Shown here: piece after piece, positions 17,815 to 27,303 of the stretch
Layout of the letters: the number at the start of each line of letters is the position of its first letter
Position numbering within the stretch: the stretch's first letter is position 1
From: Nostoc sp. CHAB 5834
GTDB lineage: Bacteria > Cyanobacteriota > Cyanobacteriia > Cyanobacteriales > Nostocaceae
Length of the DNA stretch: 50,055 nt
Reading direction: 5' to 3'
Assembly (NCBI GenBank): GCA_020829485.1
Contig: JAIVFU010000050.1
Location: 1-50,055, forward strand
The notes under the pieces: model-generated
What the model was told of the DNA's origin: nothing
The model's input: the letters and a program-made list of their open reading frames with translations, nothing else
Database searches by the model: none
Translations under genes and position numbers: made by a program

Positions 17815-20481
17815 TTAAACAAATACAAAGCCAGTATCGGTTGCCAAATTTGTATTGAGCCTTAACCCATCTTTAACAACAGCAATTAATTCTGTTCCAT
17901 TGCTGGTAAAGATGCCGACAGCAGACTCGTTGTCAGACACCGCTAATACAGACCCTAGTGAGTAATTATTAGCAAGTCCCTTGAGTTCAATTTGATCCTT
18001 AGCCTTAAAGCTGGCAATATCGGCATAGTCACCGTTACCGGAACTGGCATAGAAAACTGAACTGGCATCACCCAAGATGTAAGTATCTGTACCTTGATTA
18101 CCGTTGAGTAGATCAATTTCGCCTGAGCCACCCCCCCAACCAATGAGGCGGTCATTGCCGTTGCCTCCAGAAAGGGTGTCACTGCCAAGTCCGCCTAAAA
18201 TTGTGTCATTGCCATCGCCTCCACGGAGGATGTCGTTGTTTCCCTTGCCATCAAGGTAGTCATTGCCTGCCCTACCATTGATATTTTCACTGGCATCAGT
18301 GCCGACCACGAGATTGTCCCCAGTTAGGGAATTGACTATCGTCGATTGCCCAGTGTTAGAAGTAATAGTATTGTTCTGTACTATTGTGGGATCAATCGAT
18401 ATTAAATTACTGATAGTGTTGTTATCGAATACCGTTATCGGGGTAGTTCTGCCACTATTATCAAAGATTGTAGTAGCGGGTAGGGTATTGTTACTAGAAA
18501 CCGTGATAATTGGAAAGCCACCAATATCATTATCAGCGATCGCAAAGTTTTGGGAAGTATTGCCTAGTGTAATACCTGCCGAAGGATTACTAATGGTCAA
18601 TGTCGCGGTTTCTGTGCCTTCAATTACAGCATCATCTACAACGCTGAATATGACAGAACCTGCGGTTTGTCCGCTAGGAATGGTGATGATATTGTTGCTA
18701 AGGTTGTAATCTCCAGTGGTGATGCCTGTTCCTGTGACACCTAAATTGACTGTTTGATTCCCAGATACGGCACTCGATGCAGTAGCAGTAACGATTATAG
18801 CTGTTGTGTTTGCTTCCAAGCCAGCAGTAGTACTCAGGGATAAGTTGACGGTTGGAGAGGTAGCAATATCATTATCAGCGATCGCAAAGTTTTGAGAAGT
18901 ATTGCCTAGTGTAATACCTGCCGAAGGATTACTGATGGTCAATGTCGCGGTTTCTGTGCCTTCAATCACAGCATCATCTACAACGCTGAATATAACAGAA
19001 CCTGCGGTTTGTCCGCTAGGAATGGTGATGATATTGTTGCTAAGGTTGTAATCTCCAGTGGTGATGCCTGTTCCTGTGACACCTAAATTGACTGTTTGAT
19101 TCCCAGATACGGCACTCGATGCAGTAGCAGTAACGATTATAGCTGTTGTGTTTGCTTCCAAGCCAGCAGTAGTACTCAGGGATAAGTTGACAGTTGGAAA
19201 GGTAGCAACATCATTATCAGCGATCGCAAAGTTTTGGGAAGTAGTGCCTAGTGTAATACCTGCCGAAGGATTACTAATGGTTAATGTCGCGGTTTCTGTG
19301 CCTTCAATCACAGCATCATCTACAACGCTGAATATGACAGAACCTGCGGTTTGTCCGCTAGGAATGGTTATGATATTGTTGCTAAGGTTGTAATCTCCAG
19401 TGGTGATGCCTGTTCCTGTGACACCTAAATTGACTGTTTGATTCCCAGATACGGCACTCGATGCAGTAGCAGTAACGATTATAGCTGTTGTGTTTGCTTC
19501 CAAGCCAGCAGTAGTACTCAGGGATAAGTTGACAGTTGGAAAGGTAGCAACATCATTATCAGCGATCGCAAAGTTTTGGGAAGTAGTGCCTAGTGTAATA
19601 CCTGCCGAAGGATTACTGATGGTCAATGTCGCGGTTTCTGTGCCTTCAATCACAGCATCATCTACAACGCTGAATATGACAGAACCTGCGGTTTGTCCGC
19701 TAGGAATGGTGATGATATTGTTGCTAAGGTTGTAATCTCCGGTGGTGATGCCTGTTCCTGTGACACCTAAATTGACTGTTTGATTCCCAGATACGGCACT
19801 CGATGCAGTAGCAGTAACAATAATTTGGGTTGTTCCTGTTTCAGCTACTGAGTTAGTACTGAGAGATAAGTTGACTGTGGGATTTCCAGTGGCGATCGCC
19901 AAGTTTGTGGTGTTAGGAACTATCGTAGCCCCGTCACCTCCGATATCAATTATCCAATTAGCACTGTTGTTAACAAGCGCCTTATAGTTTACAAAACTGG
20001 CTTGTCCACTACGGGAACCAGTATATTGACCATAGTCAGTGCTACTAGTGAGTTTGATCGCATTAACTCCATCAGTTAGTCCAACAGTAGTTAGACTGTT
20101 ATTATTCGCCTCACTTGAGACGGCAGTTAGAATTGTGGTTGGGGCAGTGGCACTATTTCCCAAAAAGGCATAAACAGTCTCATCAGTTGTATTGAGTCCC
20201 AAGTCGCTTGAGTTAACAACTGTAAATGTACCAATAGATGATGCGCGACTAATGCTATCAATTGCACTAAACCGAACTACAGTACCAGCGGCAATTTTCT
20301 GAGATCCCGTATTCCATACAAACGAGGATTCACTGCTACCAATAGCAATCGGACTCGCAGCTGTGCCGTCACTGAAATAAATAGTTGTATTCGGATCTAT
20401 GTCTACAAAGGTGACAATAGACCAGCCATCTTCATCGGCATTGAAAGAGATAAAAGCAATATCGCCTTGTGTCAAAGCCAT
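17815..20481 (-). CDS. Secreted Calx-beta repeat / RTX calcium-binding protein
   Basis: A large extracellular protein of about 888 residues. The N-terminal part (about 200 residues, starting MALTQGDIAFISFNADEDGW) is found in cyanobacterial surface and RTX proteins. Four Calx-beta units follow, nearly identical, each 114 residues, encoded by 342-base repeats (HIP1 anchors at 18536, 18878, 19220 and 19562). The C-terminal third carries RTX nonapeptides of the GGDGNDTILGG and GGNGNDRLIG type, which bind calcium and signal type I secretion. No N-terminal signal peptide is evident, which fits type I export. A TTG six codons upstream was rejected because AAGGAGA sits eleven bases before ATG 20481. 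Its role is probably adhesion or surface coating. Confidence 0.88.
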   Translation of the reverse strand: MALTQGDIAFISFNADEDGWSIVTFVDIDPNTTIYFSDGTAASPIAIGSSESSFVWNTGSQKIAAGTVVRFSAIDSISRASSIGTFTVVNSSDLGLNTTDETVYAFLGNSATAPTTILTAVSSEANNNSLTTVGLTDGVNAIKLTSSTDYGQYTGSRSGQASFVNYKALVNNSANWIIDIGGDGATIVPNTTNLAIATGNPTVNLSLSTNSVAETGTTQIIVTATASSAVSGNQTVNLGVTGTGITTGDYNLSNNIITIPSGQTAGSVIFSVVDDAVIEGTETATLTISNPSAGITLGTTSQNFAIADNDVATFPTVNLSLSTTAGLEANTTAIIVTATASSAVSGNQTVNLGVTGTGITTGDYNLSNNIITIPSGQTAGSVIFSVVDDAVIEGTETATLTISNPSAGITLGTTSQNFAIADNDVATFPTVNLSLSTTAGLEANTTAIIVTATASSAVSGNQTVNLGVTGTGITTGDYNLSNNIITIPSGQTAGSVIFSVVDDAVIEGTETATLTISNPSAGITLGNTSQNFAIADNDIATSPTVNLSLSTTAGLEANTTAIIVTATASSAVSGNQTVNLGVTGTGITTGDYNLSNNIITIPSGQTAGSVIFSVVDDAVIEGTETATLTISNPSAGITLGNTSQNFAIADNDIGGFPIITVSSNNTLPATTIFDNSGRTTPITVFDNNTISNLISIDPTIVQNNTITSNTGQSTIVNSLTGDNLVVGTDASENINGRAGNDYLDGKGNNDILRGGDGNDTILGGLGSDTLSGGNGNDRLIGWGGGSGEIDLLNGNQGTDTYILGDASSVFYASSGNGDYADIASFKAKDQIELKGLANNYSLGSVLAVSDNESAVGIFTSNGTELIAVVKDGLRLNTNLATDTGFVFV
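18525..19890 (-). repeat. Four tandem 342-bp Calx-beta coding repeats
   Basis: The units have a strict 342-base period and differ at few positions (for example GTATTG versus GTAGTG beside the HIP1 site). The high identity at DNA level, including silent sites, points to recent duplication or gene conversion. Confidence 0.9.
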
Positions 20482-20912
20482 TGAGAAGGTCTCCTTCAAT
20501 TTAGTTTGTATTGTTTGAGAAGCGCCTGAAAAGCTGATATTTACGAAGAATTTGCAAACTTAATCAAGTCAGGCAATTTAGTATTTTAGATTTTGGATTT
20601 TAGATTTTAGATTGACCCCAGCAATCAAGTCACTGGCTCTGTCATTGAATTTTAGATTTTGAATCTTTCAATTCCATTATCCAAAATTTAAAATCCGAAA
20701 TTTGGTAACATTGACAATCGCAATATCACCATTAAAAAAACTATTTGGTATTCAAAAACCTACGGATTTTACTATGATTAATCTACATTCAGCAACCTTA
20801 AGTTATGTGAACAACGTTAAGAAAATATTTATAAAAGGTTAATAGAACAAATATTTTGTAGTGAGAGAAGTCGCAAGGGCTGACCCTGTGTGCCACCACG
20901 ACAAGTACCAAG
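20482..20912. other. Intergenic region upstream of the Calx-beta and tetR genes
   Basis: A divergent spacer of about 430 bases. It has ATTTTAGATTTTGGATTTTA-type short repeats at 20580-20620 and complementary AAAATTTAAAATCC words near 20680. No gene is visible. It probably holds promoters for both flanking genes. Confidence 0.5.
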
Positions 20913-21591
20913 TTGAATCAAAAAGAATTTAAAATTGGGGTGCGATCGCTATTTACCCATAGTACAGCAGGTGTGGAAATAAACATCCCATTTGCAGAGG
21001 TAGGATATGAAAACATGAGTATAGAAGCGATCGCTTCCCGTGCTGGAGTTGGTAAAACGACCATCTATCGGCGTTACACTTGCAAAGAAGAACTAGTTGC
21101 AGACGCGATAGAAAGTTTGAGAGATGATTTAGTGATCCCCGATACTGGCAGGTTTTGGGGAGACATGGATATTTTGATAAATAATGCCGCCAAACAAATA
21201 GATAGTCCCCTTGGTCGTCAGACACTCGCTTTGATAATTAGACATCTCCAGAAATTAATTATGCGTTACCTGAAACCCTTGTCTTGACGTTGCATTGCAA
21301 CGTCAAAACAATTCATTTTCGGAGATGTCTATTAGTACAGCGTCTAGCAATCCTCAGTTTGCAGAGGTTTATTGGACAAAATATACAAAACTCCGACGTG
21401 AAGCCTTTTCTAAAGTACTTGAGCGTGCCAAGTCTACAGGCGAAATACACAAGGATGCAGATGTAGACTTAATTATTGACCTGGTGAGCGGATCACTATA
21501 TTATGCACTGTTCAAGCCCGCAACCGAGCCAGTAGAAGCAAGCGTACATGCGCCGCACAATAAATCTTCTTATGAAGGGAGTGGGGAGTAG
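20913..21591 (+). pseudogene. TetR-family regulator split by a 91-bp MITE
   Basis: The first part has a TetR helix-turn-helix (MSIEAIASRAGVGKTTIY) followed by the start of the ligand domain up to RQTLALII. The second part continues STASSNPQFAEVYWTKY with a typical TetR C-terminal half. Removing the 91-base insert at 21240-21330 and one ATT joins both halves in frame and gives about 195 residues, the normal length. With the insert, translation stops at 21287. The segment before GYENMS also departs from the usual TetR first helix, and the best start is only a TTG at 20913, so the N-terminus may be damaged too. The target gene is unknown; no neighbour is an obvious partner. Confidence 0.85.
21240..21330. 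mobile_element. 91-bp MITE inserted in the tetR gene
   Basis: The ends AGACATCTCCAGAAA and TTTTCGGAGATGTCT are inverted repeats, perfect over the outer ten bases. The element is flanked by a direct ATT duplication (21237-21239 and 21331-21333). The centre holds a perfect palindrome GACGTTGCATTGCAACGTC. It carries no coding capacity and would need a transposase in trans. Confidence 0.85.
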
Positions 21592-21709
21592 GGGAAAAAT
21601 TCTTATTCCTAACTCTTAACTTCCCATTCCCAACTTGTTACCAAAATAACTCTCCATTATAGGTCATAAATGAGATGATGGAGAAATTAGAGAAAAAGGT
21701 GAACAATTG

Positions 21710-22063
21710 TTATTTTTCTCCTTCCGCTTCTGGTTGCAGAATGGCATCACAGTATTGAATGAGGGTTGTGAAGCGATCGCTAATTGTCTGAAGTCTCGTT
21801 TGTACAGTAGATGCTTGCCGCGCTCCTTGCAAAAACATCACATCTATTGCCAGCAGGCGCAATTGCTTGCTCATTTCGGTTTGATAAGACTGCACTCGCC
21901 AGTTTTCATCAGCCAAAGGCACAATCTGCTCCCCAAAGAATTGCTGCAACGAGGCTACACGTTGCCGCAGTTCTGGTGCAACAATTTGGGTCGTTGTGGC
22001 ATCGGAACGTAATTGCTCTAGCAAGGTTACGAGTGCCAAATATTTCTCACGGTTTAAAGACAT
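21710..22063 (-). CDS. patD: Probable heterocyst-frequency control protein PatD
   Basis: A 117-residue, mainly helical protein with no cysteine cluster or membrane segment. It reads MSLNREKYLALVTLLEQL at the start and contains SYQTEMSKQLRLLAIDVMF and LQTISDRFTTLIQYCDAIL. From memory this pattern matches the PatD family of heterocystous cyanobacteria, which influences heterocyst frequency and is linked to cell division. The name rests on recalled similarity, not on a search. It stands alone, transcribed away from the intron. If correct, the organism forms heterocysts. Confidence 0.55.
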   Translation of the reverse strand: MSLNREKYLALVTLLEQLRSDATTTQIVAPELRQRVASLQQFFGEQIVPLADENWRVQSYQTEMSKQLRLLAIDVMFLQGARQASTVQTRLQTISDRFTTLIQYCDAILQPEAEGEK

Positions 22064-22141
22064 CCTGTGCTAGTTAAGATAGTATTAATGTCAAGTAATT
22101 TTTCTTCTACAATAAACTTTCTTAAAGACTTATCAGCACTA

Positions 22142-22170
22142 AAAGCCTCAAATCAGGATTTGAGGCTTTG
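22142..22170 (+). terminator. Orphan terminator-like hairpin before the group II intron
   Basis: AAAGCCTCAAATC and GATTTGAGGCTTT pair perfectly over 13 bases around AG, followed by GTTTG. No plus-strand gene lies upstream of it, so it may end a small RNA or be the relic of an older gene end. The intron starts 26 bases later. Confidence 0.6.
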
Positions 22171-22195
22171 TTTGCCATCAATGGATTTTCTTTAC

Positions 22196-24389
22196 GTGCG
22201 ATTCGTTGTTTAGTGAATCGCGGTAATCAGTCCGTAAATAGCTAATCCAGCCCGACAGCAGATTACTGTCACTAGAGGCTGAACTCTCGGTCAGATGTAG
22301 GTGAAAGACCTACCATTCAGACTCAGAATTGACTCCTTATCTGCCCACACCGAACAAGCTCGGTTCTTGTAGAGTGAAGCTGGGAACAGGGCGCAATCAG
22401 ACGACCGTTGCGGGTTGACACTGGCGCTAAAAGGGAGTTCCCATGATGAAACAGAGCCTATAAAAGTGATCTTGTCCAAAGCAGGGCGTAACACAACAAC
22501 CCTGACTTCACTAGAGATAAATCCAATTCCCGCCGCATATTAGAGAAATAACGGCAAGAGTCTAGGGAATCTAGTGGTCAAAGTGGCTACATCTAACGGA
22601 ACAATCAATCTCTCCGAGGGAACGAATAAAAACGATTTGCGAGTCTTGGGGCAGTCGAACCTCAGGTAGGCTAGACGAGAAGCGGAACTCTCACAAGTCG
22701 GGTAGGACAGACCGTAATTGGTCTGAGGTGTTCAGAATACACAAACTCCAGAAGAGAAAATGATTAGACACAGTAGACATACTAGTGAATCTTGGAAAGC
22801 TTTACCGTGGAAGAAATTCCGCCGTAATCTTTTCCGCCTTCAAAAGCGCGTGTACAAAGCGGTTCTTGTTGGAGACAAGCGGAAAGCTAGGTTACTCCAA
22901 AAGCTTATTCTAAAATCAACCTCGGCTCGATTTCTTGCAATTAGACTTGTATCTCAGCTAAATGCTGGTAAAAAGACGGCTGGCATCGATGGTAAGAAAT
23001 CCTTATCATTCGAGGAACGCTTCAATTTTGAAGAACTACTCAAAGTGAATAGTGGAAATTGGAAACATCAAGGCTTACGGGAAATCCCCATCCCCAAAAA
23101 AGACGGGACTACCAGAATGCTTAAAATACCAACCATCGCGGATAGAGCTTGGCAATGCCTCGCAAAATATGCACTGGAGCCAGCACACGAAGCCACCTTC
23201 CACGCTAGGAGTTACGGGTTTAGAACTGGGCGCTCTGCCCATGATGCACAGAAGTACATCTTTAACAATCTTAGCTCCGTTGCCAATGGAATAGAAAAAC
23301 GAGTAATCGAACTCGATATTGAAAAGTGCTTGCGCCTGATTAACCACTCAGCAATAATGGACGAACTCATCGCCCCCAAAGGCTTAAAACTCGGCATTTT
23401 CCGATGCCTTAAGGCTGGAGTTAACCCAGAATTCCCCGAACAGGGTACACCTCAAGGGGGAGTAGTTAGCCCACTATTAGCCAATATCGCACTCAACGGG
23501 ATAGAAAGTATTCATCAATCCAAGGATAACCGAGGAAGAATCACCGAGCCATCAGTCCGATATGCGGACGATATGGTAATTATACTAAAACCCAAAGATA
23601 ACGCGACAGAGATACTTGAAAGAATCAGCGAGTTCCTCCGCAAACGCGGAATGAATGTTAGCCAAAAGAAAACCAAAATTACCGCCGCGACAAATGGGTT
23701 TGATTTCCTCGGCTGGCACTTTAAAATCCAGAAAAACGGAAAATTTAGAAGCACTCCCTCAGTGGATAACTTCAAAGCATTTCGTAAGAAAGTAAAACAC
23801 ATCGTCAACAACTCGAATTATGGTGCTACCACAAAGGCTGAGAAATTAGCTCCGGTAGTTAGAGGCTGGAGAAATTACCACAAGTTCTGCAAGATGGACG
23901 GCTCAAAGTTCTCACTTTGGTTCATAAGTCACAGAGCATATACGGTATTCAACAAGGAAACCAAGCAAACACGCCACACCAGCGAGGAGTTAGTTAAAAA
24001 GGCATTCCCAGCAGTTCCTTACTCCGAAAATAAACACGTCATGGTTCAAGGAATAAAATCCCCCTATGACGGAAATATAGCCTACTGGAGTGAACGTAAA
24101 AGTAAGCTCTATGACGGCGAAACTTCTATTGCTCTTAAGAAGCAAAACCATAGATGTGCATCCTGTGGCTTAAAGTTCATCGATGAAGAACAGGTTCACC
24201 TGCATCACATCGACGGAAATCACGCCAACTGGAAGAAAAATAATATCGAAGCAATTCATGAGAGTTGCCACGATTACAAACACATGAGCAAAAGCGAAAG
24301 CTGAGAACATCGGAAGCTGGGTGCGATGAAAGTCGCACGCCCAGATTTAACTGAGAGGTGCGGGGAATAATATCCCCCATCGACTCAAC
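22196..24389 (+). mobile_element. Group II intron with encoded reverse transcriptase
   Basis: A complete self-splicing retroelement of about 2.19 kb. The 5' end is GTGCGATTCG at 22196. The domain I exon-binding site GTAGAG (22369-22374) pairs with the six exon bases CTTTAC just before the intron (one G-U pair). Domain V is at 24312-24346, with its AGC triad and GATGAAAGTC tetraloop. Domain VI follows and the intron ends at CGACTCAAC (24381-24389). The intron-encoded protein lies in domain IV. The insertion site is intergenic, so it interrupts no known gene. Confidence 0.9.
22760..24304 (+). CDS. ltrA: Group II intron reverse transcriptase/maturase with HNH endonuclease
   Basis: A 514-residue intron-encoded protein that helps splicing and copies the intron into new DNA sites. 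It has an RT domain with QGTPQGGVVSPLLANIAL and the catalytic YADD at 268-271. Domain X follows (LAPVVRGWRNYHKF near 370). At the C-terminus is an HNH endonuclease with CASCG, LHHIDGNHANW and a final HESCHDYKH. One oddity is the RT3 motif: the usual FDRINH reads LRLINH after DIEKC, changing a conserved aspartate, although the metal-binding Asp before it and YADD are intact. The ATG at 22760 follows an AGAAGAGAAA stretch. Confidence 0.93.
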   Translation: MIRHSRHTSESWKALPWKKFRRNLFRLQKRVYKAVLVGDKRKARLLQKLILKSTSARFLAIRLVSQLNAGKKTAGIDGKKSLSFEERFNFEELLKVNSGNWKHQGLREIPIPKKDGTTRMLKIPTIADRAWQCLAKYALEPAHEATFHARSYGFRTGRSAHDAQKYIFNNLSSVANGIEKRVIELDIEKCLRLINHSAIMDELIAPKGLKLGIFRCLKAGVNPEFPEQGTPQGGVVSPLLANIALNGIESIHQSKDNRGRITEPSVRYADDMVIILKPKDNATEILERISEFLRKRGMNVSQKKTKITAATNGFDFLGWHFKIQKNGKFRSTPSVDNFKAFRKKVKHIVNNSNYGATTKAEKLAPVVRGWRNYHKFCKMDGSKFSLWFISHRAYTVFNKETKQTRHTSEELVKKAFPAVPYSENKHVMVQGIKSPYDGNIAYWSERKSKLYDGETSIALKKQNHRCASCGLKFIDEEQVHLHHIDGNHANWKKNNIEAIHESCHDYKHMSKSES

Positions 24390-24577
24390 CTGATCCTTGA
24401 AACTCAAATTGGATGACTACCAGATGCTCCTGCGTCGCTAACGCTACGCTATCGGCAATTGGAAATCATCCTTACACTGTTTTTTCTACCCGTCTCTGGG
24501 CGATAGCATCTTCTTAGGGTGATGCTGGCAGTTTTATTTATCATTCACTTATCTACCGATCTACCAAACCCAATTGT
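24390..24577. other. Spacer between intron and RelA/SpoT gene
   Basis: This holds the 3' exon flank and a GCGTCGCTAACGCTACGCTA repeat that recurs near 35790-35815. It should carry the promoter of the RelA/SpoT gene, but I see no clear consensus. Confidence 0.4.
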
Positions 24578-26848
24578 ATGAGCAGCCTAGCTATAAATTC
24601 ATCAGTTGATCTAACCATTCCAGAATGGTTAAAGAAATGTTTGAAGGAGTCATCTACAAGTAGCAGCGCACCGGAAGATGACCGAAGGCATAGTGATGCA
24701 GTCTTAATTGGTCGCGCATTTGAATTTGCTTTCCAACTGCATCAAGGTCAATACCGCAAATCGGGAGAACCATACATCGCTCATCCTGTTGCTGTAGCTG
24801 ACTTGCTGCATGACTTGGGAGGCAGTGCTGCTATGATAGCAGCTGGATTTCTTCATGATGTTGTTGAAGATACAGAAGTAACAAGTCAAGAAATAGAAGA
24901 ACGCTTTGGCCCAGAAGTGCGGCAATTGGTTGAAGGTGTCACCAAGCTTTCTAAAATCAATTTCACCAGCAAAACCGAAAGCCAAGCCGAAAACTTCCGG
25001 CGGATGTTTTTGGCAATGGCGCAAGATATTCGGGTAATTGTGGTGAAATTGGCAGATCGTTTGCATAATATGCGAACTTTACAATATATGTCAGAGGCCA
25101 GCCGCCGCCGCAGTGCCCAAGAAACGCGAGATATCTTTGCACCTTTAGCCAATCGCTTGGGGATTTGGCGAATTAAATGGGAACTGGAAGATTTGGCTTT
25201 TAAGTATTTGGAACCGGAAGCTTTTCGCCAAATACAAGAGTATGTTTCCGAGAAACGGACGGCGCGAGAAGAGAAATTGGCTAAAGCTACGAATATGTTG
25301 CAAGAGCGTTTGCAGCAAGCCGGAATCCGCTTTCAGGATATTAGCGGTCGTCCCAAGCACCTTTATAGCATTTACCAAAAAATGCACCGCCAGCAAAAGG
25401 AATTTCATGAAATTTACGATTTGGCAGCGCTGCGGATTATTGTTCAAAGCAATGAGGAATGCTATCGGGCGTTGGCGGTCGTTCATGATGCTTTTCGCCC
25501 AATTCCTGGGAGATTTAAAGACTACATTGGGCTGCCAAAGCCTAACCGTTACCAGTCGTTACATACTGGGGTGATTGGACTGACAGGCCGTCCTTTAGAG
25601 GTGCAAATTCGGACAGTCGAAATGCATCATATCGCTGAGTATGGGATTGCTGCCCATTGGAAGTACAAAGAAACTGGAGGTTCTAGTATTAGCCATTTGA
25701 CAGGAACGGATGACAAGTTTACTTGGCTGCGACAACTGCTCGAATGGCAAACTGATCTCAAGGATGCCCAAGAATATCTTGATAGCATCAAAGATAATCT
25801 ATTTGAAGATGATGTCTATGTCTTCACCCCTAAGGGAGATGTTGTTCCTTTAAGTCCCGGTTCTACCACTGTAGATTTTGCTTATCGCATTCATACAGAA
25901 GTGGGAAACCACTGTTCAGGGGCGCGGGTAAATGGGCGAATGGTATCTTTGTCAACGCGGCTACACAACGGCGATATTGTAGAAGTTCTCACCCAAAAGA
26001 ACTGCCATCCGAGTTTGGATTGGTTGAACTTTGTGAGAAGTTCGGCGGCGAAATATCGAATAAAACAATGGTACAAGCGATCGCGCCGGGAAGAAAATGT
26101 TGCCCGTGGACGGGAATTGTTAGAAAAGGAACTCGGTAAAACTGGTTTTGATAGTTTGTTGAAATCGGATGCAATGGAGACTGTCGCCCAAAAGTGTAAC
26201 TACCACAGCGTAGACGATTTACTTGCCGGTTTGGGTTACGGAGAAGTAACGTTGAACTTAGTGCTAAATCGTTGGCGAGAAGTGGCGAAGGCACAACAAC
26301 CAATTTCTACCGTGTCGCCATTTATCCCCAAAGAACCAACTACATCAAAAGCTTTGCGAGATGCACCTACAACTATCTCCCGCGCCAGTGATTCGCCAAT
26401 TATTGGGGTAGAGGGGTTGGTGTATTATTTAGCTGGGTGTTGTACCCCAATTCCTGGTGAACCAATTATTGGTGTAGTGACGCGAGGTAGAGGGATTTCG
26501 ATTCATCGCCAAGGCTGCAATAATCTGGAAACTGTGGAGTATGAGCGCTTAGTACCAGTTAGATGGAATCCAGTCGCCGAAAATAGTGGTCGTCCGCACA
26601 CGTACCCAGTGGATGTTCAAATTGAAGCCCTTGACCGCGTAGGGGTGCTAAAGGATATTTTGTCACGGTTGAGTGACCAAGGAATCAATGTCCGCCATGC
26701 TCAGGTGAAAACCTGTGTTGGTCAACCTGCATTGATGGACTTAGGAATAGATATACGCGATCGCTCTCAATTAGAGCAAGTCTTCGTCCAAATTAAGAAA
26801 ATGAGCGACATTTTGAATATCCGCCGCGTTGGTCAAATTGACGAGTAA
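24578..26848 (+). CDS. spoT: Bifunctional (p)ppGpp synthetase/hydrolase (RelA/SpoT family)
   Basis: A 756-residue long RSH enzyme that makes and degrades (p)ppGpp for the stringent response. An HD hydrolase domain is present with HDVVEDT (His93-Asp94) and RLHNMRTL. The synthetase domain includes GRPKHLYSIYQKM and YQSLHTGVIG (near 324). A TGS domain starts at DDVYVFTPKG (near 411). A zinc-finger-like CCTPIPGEPI region is near 624. An ACT domain closes the protein (about 675-756). Both catalytic halves look intact, as expected in organisms with one long RSH. The start is the ATG at 24578. The group II intron lies less than 200 bases upstream. Confidence 0.95.
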   Translation: MSSLAINSSVDLTIPEWLKKCLKESSTSSSAPEDDRRHSDAVLIGRAFEFAFQLHQGQYRKSGEPYIAHPVAVADLLHDLGGSAAMIAAGFLHDVVEDTEVTSQEIEERFGPEVRQLVEGVTKLSKINFTSKTESQAENFRRMFLAMAQDIRVIVVKLADRLHNMRTLQYMSEASRRRSAQETRDIFAPLANRLGIWRIKWELEDLAFKYLEPEAFRQIQEYVSEKRTAREEKLAKATNMLQERLQQAGIRFQDISGRPKHLYSIYQKMHRQQKEFHEIYDLAALRIIVQSNEECYRALAVVHDAFRPIPGRFKDYIGLPKPNRYQSLHTGVIGLTGRPLEVQIRTVEMHHIAEYGIAAHWKYKETGGSSISHLTGTDDKFTWLRQLLEWQTDLKDAQEYLDSIKDNLFEDDVYVFTPKGDVVPLSPGSTTVDFAYRIHTEVGNHCSGARVNGRMVSLSTRLHNGDIVEVLTQKNCHPSLDWLNFVRSSAAKYRIKQWYKRSRREENVARGRELLEKELGKTGFDSLLKSDAMETVAQKCNYHSVDDLLAGLGYGEVTLNLVLNRWREVAKAQQPISTVSPFIPKEPTTSKALRDAPTTISRASDSPIIGVEGLVYYLAGCCTPIPGEPIIGVVTRGRGISIHRQGCNNLETVEYERLVPVRWNPVAENSGRPHTYPVDVQIEALDRVGVLKDILSRLSDQGINVRHAQVKTCVGQPALMDLGIDIRDRSQLEQVFVQIKKMSDILNIRRVGQIDE

Positions 26849-27303
26849 GTGTGCCTGTAAGGTGCGTTAACGCAGTGTAACGCACCAATTTGGGAATGTG
26901 GATTAAATAAAATGCAAAACTTTATCCTGTCTCTAGCTTCCCTCTCCTTTATAAGGAGAGGGATTGAGGGTGAGGTAGACGAGGGACATAAATTGTATGT
27001 TATTTAATTCTTATTCCTTAGGAGTAGAACCGCAGAGTCGCAGAGGGCACAGAGGAAGAGAGGAGGAAATAAATGTACCGTGTTATTGCTTAGATAAGTG
27101 TATTGTATTTGATAATTCAAAATCAACGACGGTATATTTTACATCTTTACTAGGTTCGGTCTATCATCACCTTTGTTAAAATGTGATGTTATTTGGAAAT
27201 TAACGTCTTTTTACCTAATATTTAGCTTCAACCTTTATTTAATCTTCATATTTTAGTTGTGTGAGATTACTGGTGTTAGTTAGTAATAATTAAGGCTAAC
27301 TTT
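26849..27303. other. Repeat-rich gap before the restriction-modification gene
   Basis: It contains a GGTGCGTTA palindrome (26861-26886), a CTCTCCTTTATAAGGAGAG palindrome at about 26942-26960, and a CGCAGAGTCGCAGAGGGCAC repeat near 27032. After that the sequence becomes AT-rich. No gene is visible. Confidence 0.55.
26861..26886. repeat. Palindromic repeat after spoT
   Basis: GGTGCGTTAACGCAGTGTAACGCACC: arms GGTGCGTTA and GTAACGCACC pair around a short loop, 12 bases after the spoT stop. There is no T-run, so termination is uncertain. Confidence 0.6.

Noticed and set aside
18263..19735. Three similar plus-strand frames of 81-148 residues
   Set aside because: They are the reverse complement of the Calx-beta repeats; their similarity comes from the repeats, not from separate genes.
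18525..19890. Possible CRISPR-like periodicity
   Set aside because: The 342-base units are coding repeats of one protein.
21284..21466. 60-residue frame over the tetR gene
   Set aside because: It is created by the MITE in a different frame from the TetR continuation.
26997..27179. 60-residue plus-strand frame
   Set aside because: It is largely made of the CGCAGAGTCGCAGAGG repeat and has no ribosome-binding site or protein-like pattern.
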